Below are positions 13,401 to 24,617 of a stretch of 64,000 bases of DNA, in pieces. How positions within the stretch are numbered: the first letter of the stretch is position 1; every line of letters begins with the position of its first letter. The stretch is taken from contig CM082579.2 in the NCBI GenBank assembly GCA_040954595.2, positions 9,858,001 to 9,922,000 of the forward strand. Direction: 5' to 3'. The stretch comes from Balanoglossus misakiensis. Its lineage: Eukaryota > Hemichordata. The position numbers were made by a program, and so were the translations under genes. The notes under the pieces were generated by a model. The model had not been told where the DNA came from. It saw only the letters and a list, made by a program, of their open reading frames with translations, and did no database searches.

Positions 13401-15454
13401 TCTCCCAAACGCAACAGGGATCAAAGGTGATAGTATTTTTAAAACAGGTGAACTTTTCCATTCCCTTTTCATACAGACGCACAATTACAACTATTTCAAG
13501 ATTTTTCAGATATCCAGAAATATCGAATTATTAAAATGATTTCTTTGAAACTGCAGTGACAATTTTGCGAGTTACTTGCAGTTTTGCAGAACAAAATATA
13601 ACATTTATACTCTAAAAAGTGATCAAATGAAACGGGGTATATTCAAGACCTTATTCTAATAAAACAAAATGCATGCAACAATGTCAGTTGTGAGTTTGTC
13701 ATAGAAATGTGTTTCTCACAACAAACACACTACGTAGTACGACAGAAGAACCTTGGAAACATTGTCATTTGATTCTATACTTCTCAAACAATGGCGTCTT
13801 TATGATGCAACTTACATTTTGTCCGTCTAGAAAGGCGTCAAAAAAAGGAAGGGCTCTACCACCAAACTCGTTATGTGAGTAACGTATGCCAGTATCCAAT
13901 ACAAAGACATTCACGCCACTACCATCCCCTTTAAATAAACAAATAAATAATATTAAGTTATTGCGATCGCATTTTCTTTTGTAAATTACAGCTATGCAAA
14001 TAAACCATTTTGTTAAACATACACTCAACTAAAGCTGGCGAAGTCAAACTCTCAAGTGATAAGTGATTCAAAAAAGAGTTGTGCGTATTGTTAACGATTA
14101 CTGGGCACTTAACATTGGGGTATATTACTTGAGGAAGATCGATCATTCTATTAGATAAAACAATTCCGATGTCAAATATTTCAAAAATGAGTGTAAAGTG
14201 TATATCAAGAAATGTGCAGGTTTACCTAGTGGTGATGATGAATAAAAACTATCCAAAGGCAGGTCAGCCTGATTAATCCTATCCAAACCCCATTCTACAT
14301 TTCCATGGACAACTTCGTCTTCTTCAACAAACTCTACCTCGTCCAGCCAACGCAGCTAAATGAAAACAGAATGATACTAATTACTACAAGGAACGAAAAT
14401 ACATGCATTCATTCATTCATTCATTCATTCATTCATTCATTCATTCATTCATTCATTCATTCATTCATTCATACATACATACATACATACATACATACAT
14501 ACATACATACATACATACATACATACATACATACATACATACATACATACATACATACATACATACATACATACATACATACGTGGCTGTAGGAATTAAT
14601 GATAACAAAATGCACACATACTATATCAACTGCTCCACTGGGAATTCTGGCGACGAATCCTTTCATCAGTTTTGTCACATTTATTTGAAAATCAATGTGC
14701 CAGCCATGCTCTTCACAAAGTGCTTGAAATTTGTCTTCGAGTTCGGCTAATTCTTCATCGGTAAGGTCGTCCTGAATGAAATGAGATAATGTGTATTGAT
14801 TGTGCGAAGTGGTTGCAAATTCAGTGATAAGTGTAGTAAGTCGCTAATTGTTCATTCGACTTGGATTTATAGGCCCATCCTTGACTCACAGAACCTCTCG
14901 TTGCCTGCGCAGACATATTGTCGGATTGAACGATTGGTCTTAATGGCCGAGTGAAACCTGGCCTGCGAGTCTGCACAACACCATATGGCGAATCTCCTAG
15001 CGACGGAGGCTCATCATTGTGCAACATGTCAAGAGCCTTGTACCGAACCGTATATAGGCTGTGGGAGAACTAAGGCCCATCCATACCTGTAGAAGTGAAT
15101 AATTCTGTAGAAATATATAGAGAATGTTTTGTCTGTGTACGACATTGCTTATCTGGAAACATAGGGTCAGCTGTGAACATGCGACCCTTTTAACAAAGCA
15201 AATTGAATTCGGAGACGTGTGTGTTCACCAGAACTTCTACCCACCCTTAGTTTTACAATGTATTCCTCTTCTATCTTCTCGTCTCCAGCGTGGATCAGTG
15301 GAGCTTGATGTTCACGTTTGACGAAGCTTGGACGCAGTGCACGGATTCTTCGCTCTTCCTCAATCTCCCTCTTGTTTGTGCTGGCAGCTGTGATCTGCAC
15401 CACAAGTAATGCTAACATGCAGAACCAGATCGCCGCGGTGTGCGATGTGACCAT
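10463..15454 (-). CDS. S8-1: secreted proteinase-K-like serine protease
   Basis: Predicted subtilisin-family (S8) endopeptidase of about 534 aa. Exons: 15245-15454, 14622-14771, 14226-14355, 13816-13928, 13178-13319, 12795-12979, 12229-12400, 11908-12063, 11301-11471, 10914-11084, then a stop two bases into the next exon (10463-10465). All phases join. Residues 1-24 form a signal peptide ([10 protein letters not shown] core). The I9-type propeptide runs to about 140 ([26 protein letters not shown]). The catalytic domain has Asp175 ([10 protein letters not shown]), His208 (GHGTHCAGT), oxyanion Asn295 (AAGN) and Ser360 ([11 protein letters not shown]), so it should be active after propeptide removal. 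The C-terminus carries two tandem hevein-like Cys modules ([15 protein letters not shown] and [15 protein letters not shown]), a possible chitin or glycan binder. The original terminal CDDGG exon is dead. A role in extracellular digestion or defence is plausible but inferred. Confidence 0.9.
10565..10764. repeat. (ATGT)n microsatellite, ~200 bp
   Basis: A near-perfect tetranucleotide run with one GTGT variant near its 3' end. It lies in the last intron of S8-1. The apparent ORFs in all frames are artefacts of a 4-bp period with no stop codons. Confidence 0.98.
10914..11471 (-). repeat. Tandem duplication of the hevein-like exon in S8-1
   Basis: The exons 11301-11471 and 10914-11084 lie 387 bp apart and share most of their sequence and flanking intron. 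They encode two successive hevein-like Cys modules. The two copies resemble each other more than either resembles the S8-3 modules. Confidence 0.9.
14403..14582. repeat. (ATTC)n-(ATAC)n compound microsatellite
   Basis: ATTC units switch to ATAC units at about 14471, in intron 2 of S8-1. Introns at the same place in S8-2 (ATCC units, 54094-54136) and S8-3 (ATGG units, 57012-57030) also carry tetranucleotide runs. Confidence 0.97.
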
Positions 15455-17509
15455 GATCGCCTGAAATACAATAATGTCACATAAAATCTTATAAAAAACG
15501 TATTTTGAAGACAGACAGACATACTGCAATATGAATTAATGTACTTTCTGAAATTTAAGAGCATTCAAAGAGAGAACAAATTATTCGGAAAATGTTATTT
15601 CTGTAATCAAATTTCTACAGATCTTATCGACAAGGTCCTTCTGTGCACAACCACTGTAAAATACATTCTAGGCTTGCTGCAGATTTTACTCTTTATGTCA
15701 CAAGTTTGTAAGCAGTTACATTGTTTGGTACATTGCACGATTGTGTAGTAATATACACGTGTACAAATAACCTTACCGAATGCTTGTATCAGGCAGATGG
15801 TGGGAGTTGAAAAAGAAACTTTGTCGACGTTCAAAATTTGGTTATTTTTTTTTCAAAAGTGTGGCATAATTGTACAAAAGTCTTCGCTCAATTATCGCAT
15901 TATTACAGTGAATGTTGTTCCACACTCATGTTGAATTTACTTCCACAGTTGTGTGAGACTAGTTCTACCGAATAGTGTAAGCTTCAAGAAACATACCTTC
16001 GTTCTCGCCGCCGTTTACCAAGCAGATTGTGAAAGTCCAACGAACGACTTTGTCGACGTACCAAGTTGTACTAACTATGCTTGTTGGAAGTAGGAGTTTT
16101 ATAGACCAGCGGTAATTATTGTGTTAAAAAATTCACGCATACATTTCTCTCCTATTAAGGACGTGGCACCCTATCTTTGGTCAAGACACTCTAGGGTTAG
16201 GGTAACTAGACGCTGACGACATTGATATGCAAATTACATAAGTCAAAATTTTAAAGCAGGCTTTTCGTAGTAATTGCATGAACCAGGGAAAGCTGTGTGG
16301 TCGATATATCTGTGGATCCCAGAATACACGTACCATTCTGGAAAAAAAATATTCATAGATTGTATGTTTACATTCAAAGTAATATCTTCTCTGCCCGTCG
16401 CTAACTTGAAAACAACACCGAATTAAGCCGCGCCGAGCAGAAATATGTCGTCTGCCAAAAAATCAATTTTGATGCAGCAGCCAAAAGAATGCAAAAAACC
16501 CTTCTTCATTCTGTGCATATTAAATATTTCAAACAACAGAATTTACTTTTTAATGAATAACAAGGCTGTATTCATTAACGGGTTGTAAATTGCCTGTGTT
16601 AATAGATCCCAGTGTATATGTATTAATGAAAACTGGATGAATTTGTTATTAAACTAAGGCTTGAAATATTGCCACTCTTTCATTCTATGTACTTCTACGT
16701 TGCAGTATTTTTTATCGGCTTGCTGAATACATAATGGGATAGGCTAAGATTTCATTTTCTTTTTAAATAAATTTTGTATCAATAACCGATAAAGCAAAGT
16801 AATCTATACATCTTGTGGGAACTTTCCACGGATTCAAATATGTATACAAATCGCATGCAAACATTTAGCATATTAGGCGCCCGTTTACAATTTACAATTT
16901 ACGCAACGGTGCTTGACATGAATAATTGTTTAGGGATTGCTTGAATATTTTATAAGTTTTGACAAAGACACATGAAAATGCAGGCCGTCCCCCTTCCCCC
17001 CACACACACTCAACCACCACGTGGTCCAAGTCCATCTTGTATGTTTCTGTGTTCTGGAAGGGAAATTGTCGTCCAGAATCCATTTATAAGGGTGGATCTA
17101 CCTTGGCTTGTTCATTAACAGTACTCGAGCACAGAAATCCGCACTCATAAGTGTGCGGAAGGGATAAAAGCAGATGTTGGCACACATCACTTTCCTTTAT
17201 AGCTGCTGTCCTGAACACTGGCCAATCTAGAACTGAAATACCGTACTGGAAAAAGTGCATTGGTCTACAGTATACTCTCCCGCCATATTCCCAACAGGTG
17301 TGATTGTTCAATCAAAATAAGCTGACGTCAAAGCAATGTCATTTTAAACATCTAGTCTAGTGGCGTCACATGTCTGTTGTGAAACCCGGTACTAACTAGA
17401 TAAAAAGGAGGACTAAAAATAACATAGGGCCTAAGCCTTGAAGGAAAAGTATAAATTCTAGGCTTTTAATCCAGCTTTCGCTGAACAAGAAACCGTACTT
17501 GTTACATAG

Positions 17510-18667
17510 AACAAAAATGCACGAGGTTACATTTATGTGGCGAGAATTAAGAAATCTCTCGAAGCCCAATCATTGCTACCTGAATTCACAAATTCTCCAG
17601 TTCAACAAATACGCCTTTGCCGTTATTTTTAATACCCGTATAAATTCTTCATAAATTTTCAGATACCCTTTTTTAATCATTCAATGTACCAGTAACATGT
17701 TGCCTTATAAATAAACATGTTGTTTTCCGACCAAGAAACCAATTAAAGAGGTAAATTTAAAAGTTAAACATCCGCTGCCGTTATTTTTGGACTTCCGTTA
17801 CCGTTACAAAACATTTCTTGGTATCGGAATAAAATATATATGCAAATGAAAGCGTCTAATGCAATAATACCAGTTTTTCGGGGTGGGGTGTGGGGTGAGG
17901 GGTGGGGCTCGGCGTATCCACCGTATCGCTGGGGGCATTTGGCTGCTTACAAAATAAACAGTGGTGGATGGAGTCAAGCCAAGAGTCCCTGAGAAAAACA
18001 ACTACGTGTAGTAGTGCACCCGTGCTTCGGGCCGCCAGTTTTATCCCTCAAAAAATAAAGATTTGGAGATGCCGGGTTTCGAACTCGTCAAAATACGGAC
18101 ATCACTCGAATACGACGCGTTATCGACCAAAATTCGTGTAATAACCCCTAATTATTAAAACACCTGCTGCCGTTATCTTTGGAGTTCCTTTACAAAATAT
18201 TTCTTGGTATGGTATGCAAATGAAAACTTTTTTTTCGGAACAAAAAATGCACGCGATAACATATATGTGGCGAGAATTAAGAAATCTCTCGAAGCCCAAT
18301 CATTGCTACCTGAATTCACAAATTCTCCAGTTCAACAAATACGCCTTTGCCGTTATTTTTAATACCCGTATAAATTCTTCATAAATTTTCAGATACCCTT
18401 TTTTTAAACATTCTATGTACCAGTAACATGTTGCCTTATAAATAAACATGTTGTTTTCCGACCAAGAAACCAATTAAAGAGGTAAATTTCAAAGTTAAAC
18501 ATCCGCTGCCGTTATTTTTGGACTTCCGTTACCGTTACAAAACATTTCTTGGTATCGGAATAAAATATATATGCAAATGAAAGCGTCTAATGCAATAATA
18601 CCAGTTTTTCGGGGTGGGGTGTGGGGTGAGGGGGTGGGGCTCGGCGTATCCACCGTTTTGACGTTCA
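17510..18667. repeat. Tandem repeat, ~730-bp unit, about 1.6 copies (copy 2)
   Basis: This is the counterpart of the 2030-3927 array inside the second segmental copy. Units start near 17510 and 18241; the second is truncated at the same G-rich point as in copy 1. One complete unit has therefore been gained in copy 1 or lost in copy 2. Confidence 0.85.
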
Positions 18668-19540
18668 CAGTATGATCTATTATTATAACACCTGTATTGT
18701 ACCAAAGAAACACTTGTTGTTTCGATTCAAGTACTGTACTATGTCACAGTAATAAATCATCTATATTACACAAAAGAAACGGATACTCAGTTTAGGGTAA
18801 ATGTTATTTCTAGGCTTTACTAAAATGTAGCGAAGAGAACAAAATGTGGATGTCACATAGAACAAAAACAACAACAAAAACTTAAAATATATCCAGATGG
18901 TACAGATAGAGACCCTGTAATATCACATGAATTTAATTTTATTTCCTTATTTCCGAGGGTGGGGGGGGAAATGATTAAGGCAACTTTCCCCCTTTGATAT
19001 ACTATAATGTCGTTTTGTCAATAAACAATCGAATGTAAATTAATGAATAAACCTCTTGCGCATTACTCAGGAGATTTTTGTGCGCATGCGTAAATATATG
19101 GCAAATCCCTAGTTTGTCAGAGGCTGTGGAACGTGAGGCCCAGTCTACAGGCAAGGCTAGTCATGCTCGTGTGCTGATATCGTGCATGTATCGCGTGTAC
19201 TATATATGGATGTCACCTAAAACCAGTCGAAGATCGACGAGCCAAGGAAGAAAAATAAAACAACTCAAAGAAATGCATTTATTGAAATCACCTGACGACA
19301 TTTTGCATCCGAGATGGCGCTCAAGTGGGTGCACCGCCCATAGTGCGAACAATGGAGTTACCCAAAGCAAACGTTTGGGACCAGAATTGCATATTTACCC
19401 GACCGGTGCAGTACGTACATATTGTGTGTTATTTGACGAGGTTCTGAAAGAACCCCAGAAATGGAAGGGCGATTCTTCGGGGCATGATCCCAGCACAGCA
19501 ACATCAAGGAATAACTGGTCAATGAGAATGAGACAAAGAC

Positions 19541-19594
<54 letters not shown>

Positions 19595-19944
19595 CATACA
19601 GACAGAGAGACAGACAGGCAGAGAGAAAGACAAAAAAACCTCGTCGATCAAAATCGTAAGAAGAAACACAAGAAAGATAAGGATTTATACAATTACTCGT
19701 GTAAATACGCCATATCTATTTTACACATTTTCTAACAAACCTATCGTCAAACTACCTGACATTGTCATGAGTTACACAACCATCATAGTAACCTACATTA
19801 TAGTATTTAACCAGTTAGATCGATGTTTACGCCCTCTTGAAGCCAGATGGACACAATTTCCAACTTTATAACGCAGTATACAAATATTGAACGCTTGTCG
19901 GCAACGCCAAATACATTCTACTTTCACAACAGCAGGAAACTTAC

Positions 19945-20544
19945 GTTATCTGTGTACGCATCGCAAACTTCTATGATTCTACGACTGCAGTCCGAAACAT
20001 TGCCGCACACCGTGTGTAAGGGAGACACAAAATCAAAATGTATGAAGATGGTCGTGTCTTCATTACTTTCACGGTAGTACACTGGGTCATTTATTGTGAC
20101 GATGTTCCCGTGATCAAAATTGTTCAGTTACATAAACCCGCCGTATTTGGTTTGCAACTTCATCGACAATCTGCAAAATAACTAACACGTTATATGGTGG
20201 GCTGTCCCATCATACGCCGTCGACCTATTAATTCATTGTGTGGATACTTCGTTTTTTTTCAAATACTCGTGTGCAGCACTCAACGTCTAAATATCAGTAT
20301 AGTTTATTGGTGCAATTGTTTAATAAACAACAATTGATCGTTCGCTCTTATGTGGTCCAATAGAAATGATACACTTGACAAGAAAATTCTTCTGTAGTAA
20401 CGTACGTGTCGTTGTGGCGGACGTCTACACTAAGGTCGATGACATGACGACATGGTCTGTTGGACAAATCCCTCGCTGGTATATTTATGACGCCAGTTTC
20501 GCCTGATAAGCAAGTACTTGTTCCGTTGGCAAGATGATTGTTAT
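19945..20544 (-). pseudogene. Duplicate of two exons of the unrecognised gene
   Basis: Exons 20406-20544 and 19945-20170 are the copy-2 counterparts of 6388-6526 and 5187-5412. They keep the same splice signals and the same in-frame TAA (20128-20130), so the stop predates the duplication. The two upstream exons (at 7783-8458) are missing here, because the duplicated block ends at 21586, short of them. This copy therefore has no recognisable start. It also lacks the TTAA element that sits in the copy-1 intron. Confidence 0.45.
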
Positions 20545-21586
20545 CTGGGGTATAAGGAACGACAAACAACATAAATGTTGTTGGACCAATAGATGCCTTT
20601 CATTAAAAAGAAGTAATGCACTATTTGTTTTACTTTGACCCAGCACATTACAATTGGAAAGTAATTTATAGAGAGTTAATTCATTATGCCTAGGCAAACT
20701 GAAATCATTTGTATAGTTATACGCGCTCAGCATTCATGACCTCCCCATGAAGTGCACATAAATCTACACGCATGGTATTTACACCTGGCAGGCCAGAGCA
20801 CAGCCTGTTCTATAAATAGTTGCGTTGTGGTTTGAGACACAGCAACCGTCGCCAATTAATCATTGTGAATGTCAACACTGTCGCCCTCTGCCGTTCGTTT
20901 GTCCGTCCGTCCATCAACAATTCACTTCTTCTCAAAAACTTCTGGTCATACAATTTTGTAAAACGGTTTGTAGTTCACTGGGGATAATCTTACAGTATTC
21001 ATATTCGTTCGAATCTTATTGTATCATTTTGGGGGCAACATTTGTCAGTTTTTGTCAAAATCGTCTACTCGGAATCCACATGTCCAATTGCTTTAATATT
21101 TGCTATGCAGTAGACTTGCTCCAAGTCTAAGGGCTTCATTATTTTATAATAAATACATTTAAAAAACTTGTTCCGAATTTCTCTATGTACCGTGTGTGGA
21201 GTAAACGTCAGCGTGTGTGCGCGTGTATGTATGTGTAGGGATTGTACTAGTCGCTTGGTCGACGCTACCCGACACCACAAGCTCAGTCGCAAATTCGAAA
21301 CTCGCCTCACTACCAAAAACACGCTAAAGGCAAGCATGCACGCAAAAAGTATTGAAATTATTTATTAAGACAAAAAACCACCGAAAACACAAAAAGTTTT
21401 GAGATTTAAAAATCACCAAGCGACTAGTGGGCTAGTCTAGCTGTGCAGGTAAATCGATTTGAAATTTGGCGTGCAGGTCCCTCGGGTGTCCTAAGTTACT
21501 TGTTTTTGAAACTGTGACGAAATCTGCTAACCATAAGCTTATACAAGTAATATTAGCGTGAAGTGTAAACTATTTAAAATACGTAG

Positions 21587-22418
21587 AATCAAGCATGGCT
21601 TATCGAAATATGTAAGACAGGGTGAGGCGCACTGAGATGGCATTTACCAATGTCTGAACACAAAGAGAACGAAATGGGTCTCTAAAAAATCAAACTCCCC
21701 GTGGAGTAATGATGATCTTTGGAATCACAGCCATCATTGACAGGCATGTAAGGTGATATATCATTGCATGAATGGGTCAGTTTTATTCTGTATGTATCCT
21801 ATTGATCAAAAGGAACATACGCACCGCATTCAGTGGATGTTTGAAGACAATGAACAAACAAATGTGCGGAGTCGAAAACATTTTCAATTGAATCAAATTT
21901 GAAGTGGGATTGGAAGTATTTACGCTGCGCTTGTGAGAGATAATTCATGAAGCTGGTTTTATTTACCTAAACGAGAAATGGGGAAAGAGCACTGTAGCTA
22001 TACATGTACCTTTTGATATTTTTCAGTTTTTTTTTTTATTCTGTGAAACCACTAGATTGGTTGGTTATAGGCTGTGACGTTGTTGTTGTTGTTATAGGGT
22101 GAAGAACAAGAAATTGTAGTCGACACACGAAATGAAAATACTAAAAATATTGTCGAAAGTTACATCTATACTTTCTCCTTGAAAGTAATAACACAGCAAT
22201 AAACTCATTTCAAAAAGTAAGCCAGTTTCAACTCAAAGACATACAACGAAAGAGTGACTGATATAAACGTATGAAATAAACACGTGAGAATTTCTGCGTG
22301 TTTTACTTAATACCCCCCCCCCCCCCTTCGGTAATGACTAATATAAACCCGCAACAAACAACGACGACCAATTCAATTTTGCATCACTAAAGGGGCACAA
22401 CCTGGACCGTTATTGAAT
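21587..22418. other. Unique region between the duplication and the TRIM gene
   Basis: No gene is seen. The stretch presumably includes the 3' UTR of the minus-strand TRIM gene that ends at 22419. It contains a T run (22026-22040), a short GTT run (22081-22095) and a C run (22312-22326). No polyadenylation site could be assigned with confidence. Confidence 0.5.
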
Positions 22419-24617
22419 TTATTCAGCAAATATTTTGATGCAGCTGTTTTCAGTGTCGGCAACAACTACTCGGGGTATGAGGTCATCAGTCAACGCGATG
22501 CCGGTTGGGTAGTGCAAGTTGTCGATACTCCTATTGACACGTGACATTATTTTACCCTTCATGTCTAATTTACTAACAGCATATGCACCGTGCACACCGT
22601 GAGTGACATACATGAATTTGTCACCGTGAATAGCCACACCTCGAGCATGGGTTATCTCTACTGATTCCATGACAGCTTTGCCATGCACATCACAACCATA
22701 CACGCGATTCTTGCAATAGTCTGCCACGTACAATGTACCTGTGCTGCTGATCGCCATAAAGTACGGCGCTTTGAAGGTAACTTGACCTTTGCCAGGCTTG
22801 CCCAGAGTTCTGACATGATTTCCTTCTTGTGTGTACACTTCCACCAACCCACTGTCTCTACTGCATACGAAAACGTTTCCATCGATTGGGTGAATTGAAA
22901 TACCGCTAGGTCTGTTCAGTTCTGTCTCACCAAAGCATCTGATCAGCTGACCGTCGTCATCAATGACAACTACTTGATCATTGCCTACATCTGTCGTGAA
23001 GTACGCATTGTCTGGTGAGATAGCCACGTTCTTTGGTTGGAATGAATTCTTAAATTTGGTGAAAGTCATGCTTTTCTTGAAGTTCCACCCTTTGTCGAAT
23101 ATTTGTAGGCGATTGTTGTTTCTGTCGGCGATGACGAAATTTCCGCGTTTGTCTTTTGTGACGCCCCGGGGAAAAGAAAAGTTGCCGTCTTCACCTCCCA
23201 CCCTACCGACGGTTCTTATCAGACCAGTGACACGCGCAGGAAATACAAATGGTGATCCGGGTAAGCTCTGGTCATCTAACGTCATGGAGACACGATAAGA
23301 ACCTTCACTGTGGGTAGTGATGACTGTTGTGTGTGTTCCGTCGCAATTGTTGTGAAATACAAGCTGGTCAATTTCACCGTTCGGAGTCAGAAGAGAGCCG
23401 CTGAGTTTCTGTCTCGGAATGACGTCACAGCCTCTAAAGTCTCTGGTCCGTATGACAACACGAGTAGAATCGCCAGGCCTCATTTGCATTGGAACATTTT
23501 CGATGACGCATTTCTGTACACAAGCATCATCTTTTATCCACCCAAAGTCGTCAACAATGATGTCTGATTTCCCCCCAAAATCGAATTGATCCGTTTGCGC
23601 TTCATACTCATCTGGCGTGTCCAGAAGTTCACGGACACGGCGCGTCGTTTCTGGTCGCGTAGACAGCAAGTGCGCAGCATGCCCATAATGCATCACAGTC
23701 TCTGCATAAGTACGCACGCTGGAGACGTTCCCGAAATTGAAATCAAACTCTTGGATGCGAATAGCCATGTGCTTTATTCTCGCGTCGCATTCTCTTTGTA
23801 ACCCATCCACCAAGCTTTGCTGATTGTTTCTTATCCTTTGAATGAGTTCCTCTGCTTTCCTGTTGACCTTTTCCTGTTCTTGAAGACAGTGAGTCTGAAT
23901 TCTGTCACGTGATGACTTCATCGCCTTCAGGCCGGTTTGAACCTTGCCCTCTTTCGCTTTCAGTCTTTCAATGTCGTCTCGTAGCTGCTCTCGGTATTCC
24001 AGGGCAACTTCTTCCAGGTACCTGTGCGCATGCTCCGGAACGCGATGGTCGACCACTGAGCACTCAACGCAGACCGGTACCTGGCACGTATCGCAGTAAA
24101 ACTTTAACTTGCTGTCGGTGTGGACCGAACAGTTAATCGCGTGTTCTGCCACTGACAGCCGGGTGGACTTGGTTTCGTTGTGTTCGGTTATTGTCTTCAC
24201 TTCATGTGAACTGGTCCCTTTAATTTTTCTATGCGCTTTTGCGCAGTTGTCACACAGATGTTGGGCGCAGTTTACGCAATTATGCGACGCTGCGCTATCT
24301 TCACAAATTTCACACATTTCATGTGTTAATCCAGACACCGACTTTCTCCTCTCGATCACTAAATCAACCAGGGACTCCATCCAGAAATTTGCTTTCAATC
24401 CGCTCACTCCGCCTTCAGGAAGTTGACAAGGCGTGTTGCAGGCTGGGCAATTCAAGGTGCCGTGTTTCTCCACCCAGGTACTCAAACACTGCTCACAGAA
24501 TGTGTGCAGACACGGCAAGACTTTAGGGTTCTTGTATCTCTCCAGGCAGATCGAACAGGCGACGTAATCGTCATCGATTTTGTTGAGGAAATCGTCTAAA
24601 TCGGGAGAGACGGCCAT
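22419..24617 (-). CDS. TRIM-NHL protein (TRIM2/3/71-type E3 ligase)
   Basis: An intact 732-aa single-exon gene. The order of domains is RING (C3HC4: Cys21, Cys24, Cys36, His38, Cys41, Cys44, Cys57, Cys60), B-box 1 (from Cys102), B-box 2 (about 158-200, CSVHTDSKLKFYCDTC), coiled coil (about 200-330), a filamin-type Ig repeat (about 375-465, ending GSPFVFPARV) and NHL beta-propeller repeats to the end (FSFPRGVTKDKRGNFVIADR, and GTLYVADYCKNRVYGCD). This is the class C-VII architecture of TRIM2, TRIM3 and TRIM71: the RING would catalyse ubiquitin transfer and the NHL domain would bind RNA or protein targets. Orthology to one vertebrate member cannot be settled, because this class is expanded in invertebrate deuterostomes. 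Lack of introns is compatible with retroposition or with the intron-poor habit of the class; no poly(A) tail or target duplication was recognised. Confidence 0.95.
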   Translation of the reverse strand: MAVSPDLDDFLNKIDDDYVACSICLERYKNPKVLPCLHTFCEQCLSTWVEKHGTLNCPACNTPCQLPEGGVSGLKANFWMESLVDLVIERRKSVSGLTHEMCEICEDSAASHNCVNCAQHLCDNCAKAHRKIKGTSSHEVKTITEHNETKSTRLSVAEHAINCSVHTDSKLKFYCDTCQVPVCVECSVVDHRVPEHAHRYLEEVALEYREQLRDDIERLKAKEGKVQTGLKAMKSSRDRIQTHCLQEQEKVNRKAEELIQRIRNNQQSLVDGLQRECDARIKHMAIRIQEFDFNFGNVSSVRTYAETVMHYGHAAHLLSTRPETTRRVRELLDTPDEYEAQTDQFDFGGKSDIIVDDFGWIKDDACVQKCVIENVPMQMRPGDSTRVVIRTRDFRGCDVIPRQKLSGSLLTPNGEIDQLVFHNNCDGTHTTVITTHSEGSYRVSMTLDDQSLPGSPFVFPARVTGLIRTVGRVGGEDGNFSFPRGVTKDKRGNFVIADRNNNRLQIFDKGWNFKKSMTFTKFKNSFQPKNVAISPDNAYFTTDVGNDQVVVIDDDGQLIRCFGETELNRPSGISIHPIDGNVFVCSRDSGLVEVYTQEGNHVRTLGKPGKGQVTFKAPYFMAISSTGTLYVADYCKNRVYGCDVHGKAVMESVEITHARGVAIHGDKFMYVTHGVHGAYAVSKLDMKGKIMSRVNRSIDNLHYPTGIALTDDLIPRVVVADTENSCIKIFAE

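Larger units (their letters stand above)
15476..21586. repeat. Segmental duplication, copy 2 (partner 3-7568)
   Basis: This is the second copy of the block, lying immediately upstream of the S8-1 start codon at 15454. It lacks the 734-bp TTAA element (its empty site is TTAA at 20228-20231). It has two rather than three units of the ~735-bp tandem repeat, and a longer GA run (about 19543-19591 against 4808-4830). Substitutions are scattered and few, so the duplication is recent or the copies are still exchanging sequence. A heterozygous-haplotype misassembly is a possible alternative. Confidence 0.93.

Noticed and set aside
22658-24526. Several open frames overlapping the TRIM gene
   Set aside because: They are shadows of the 732-codon TRIM-NHL frame.
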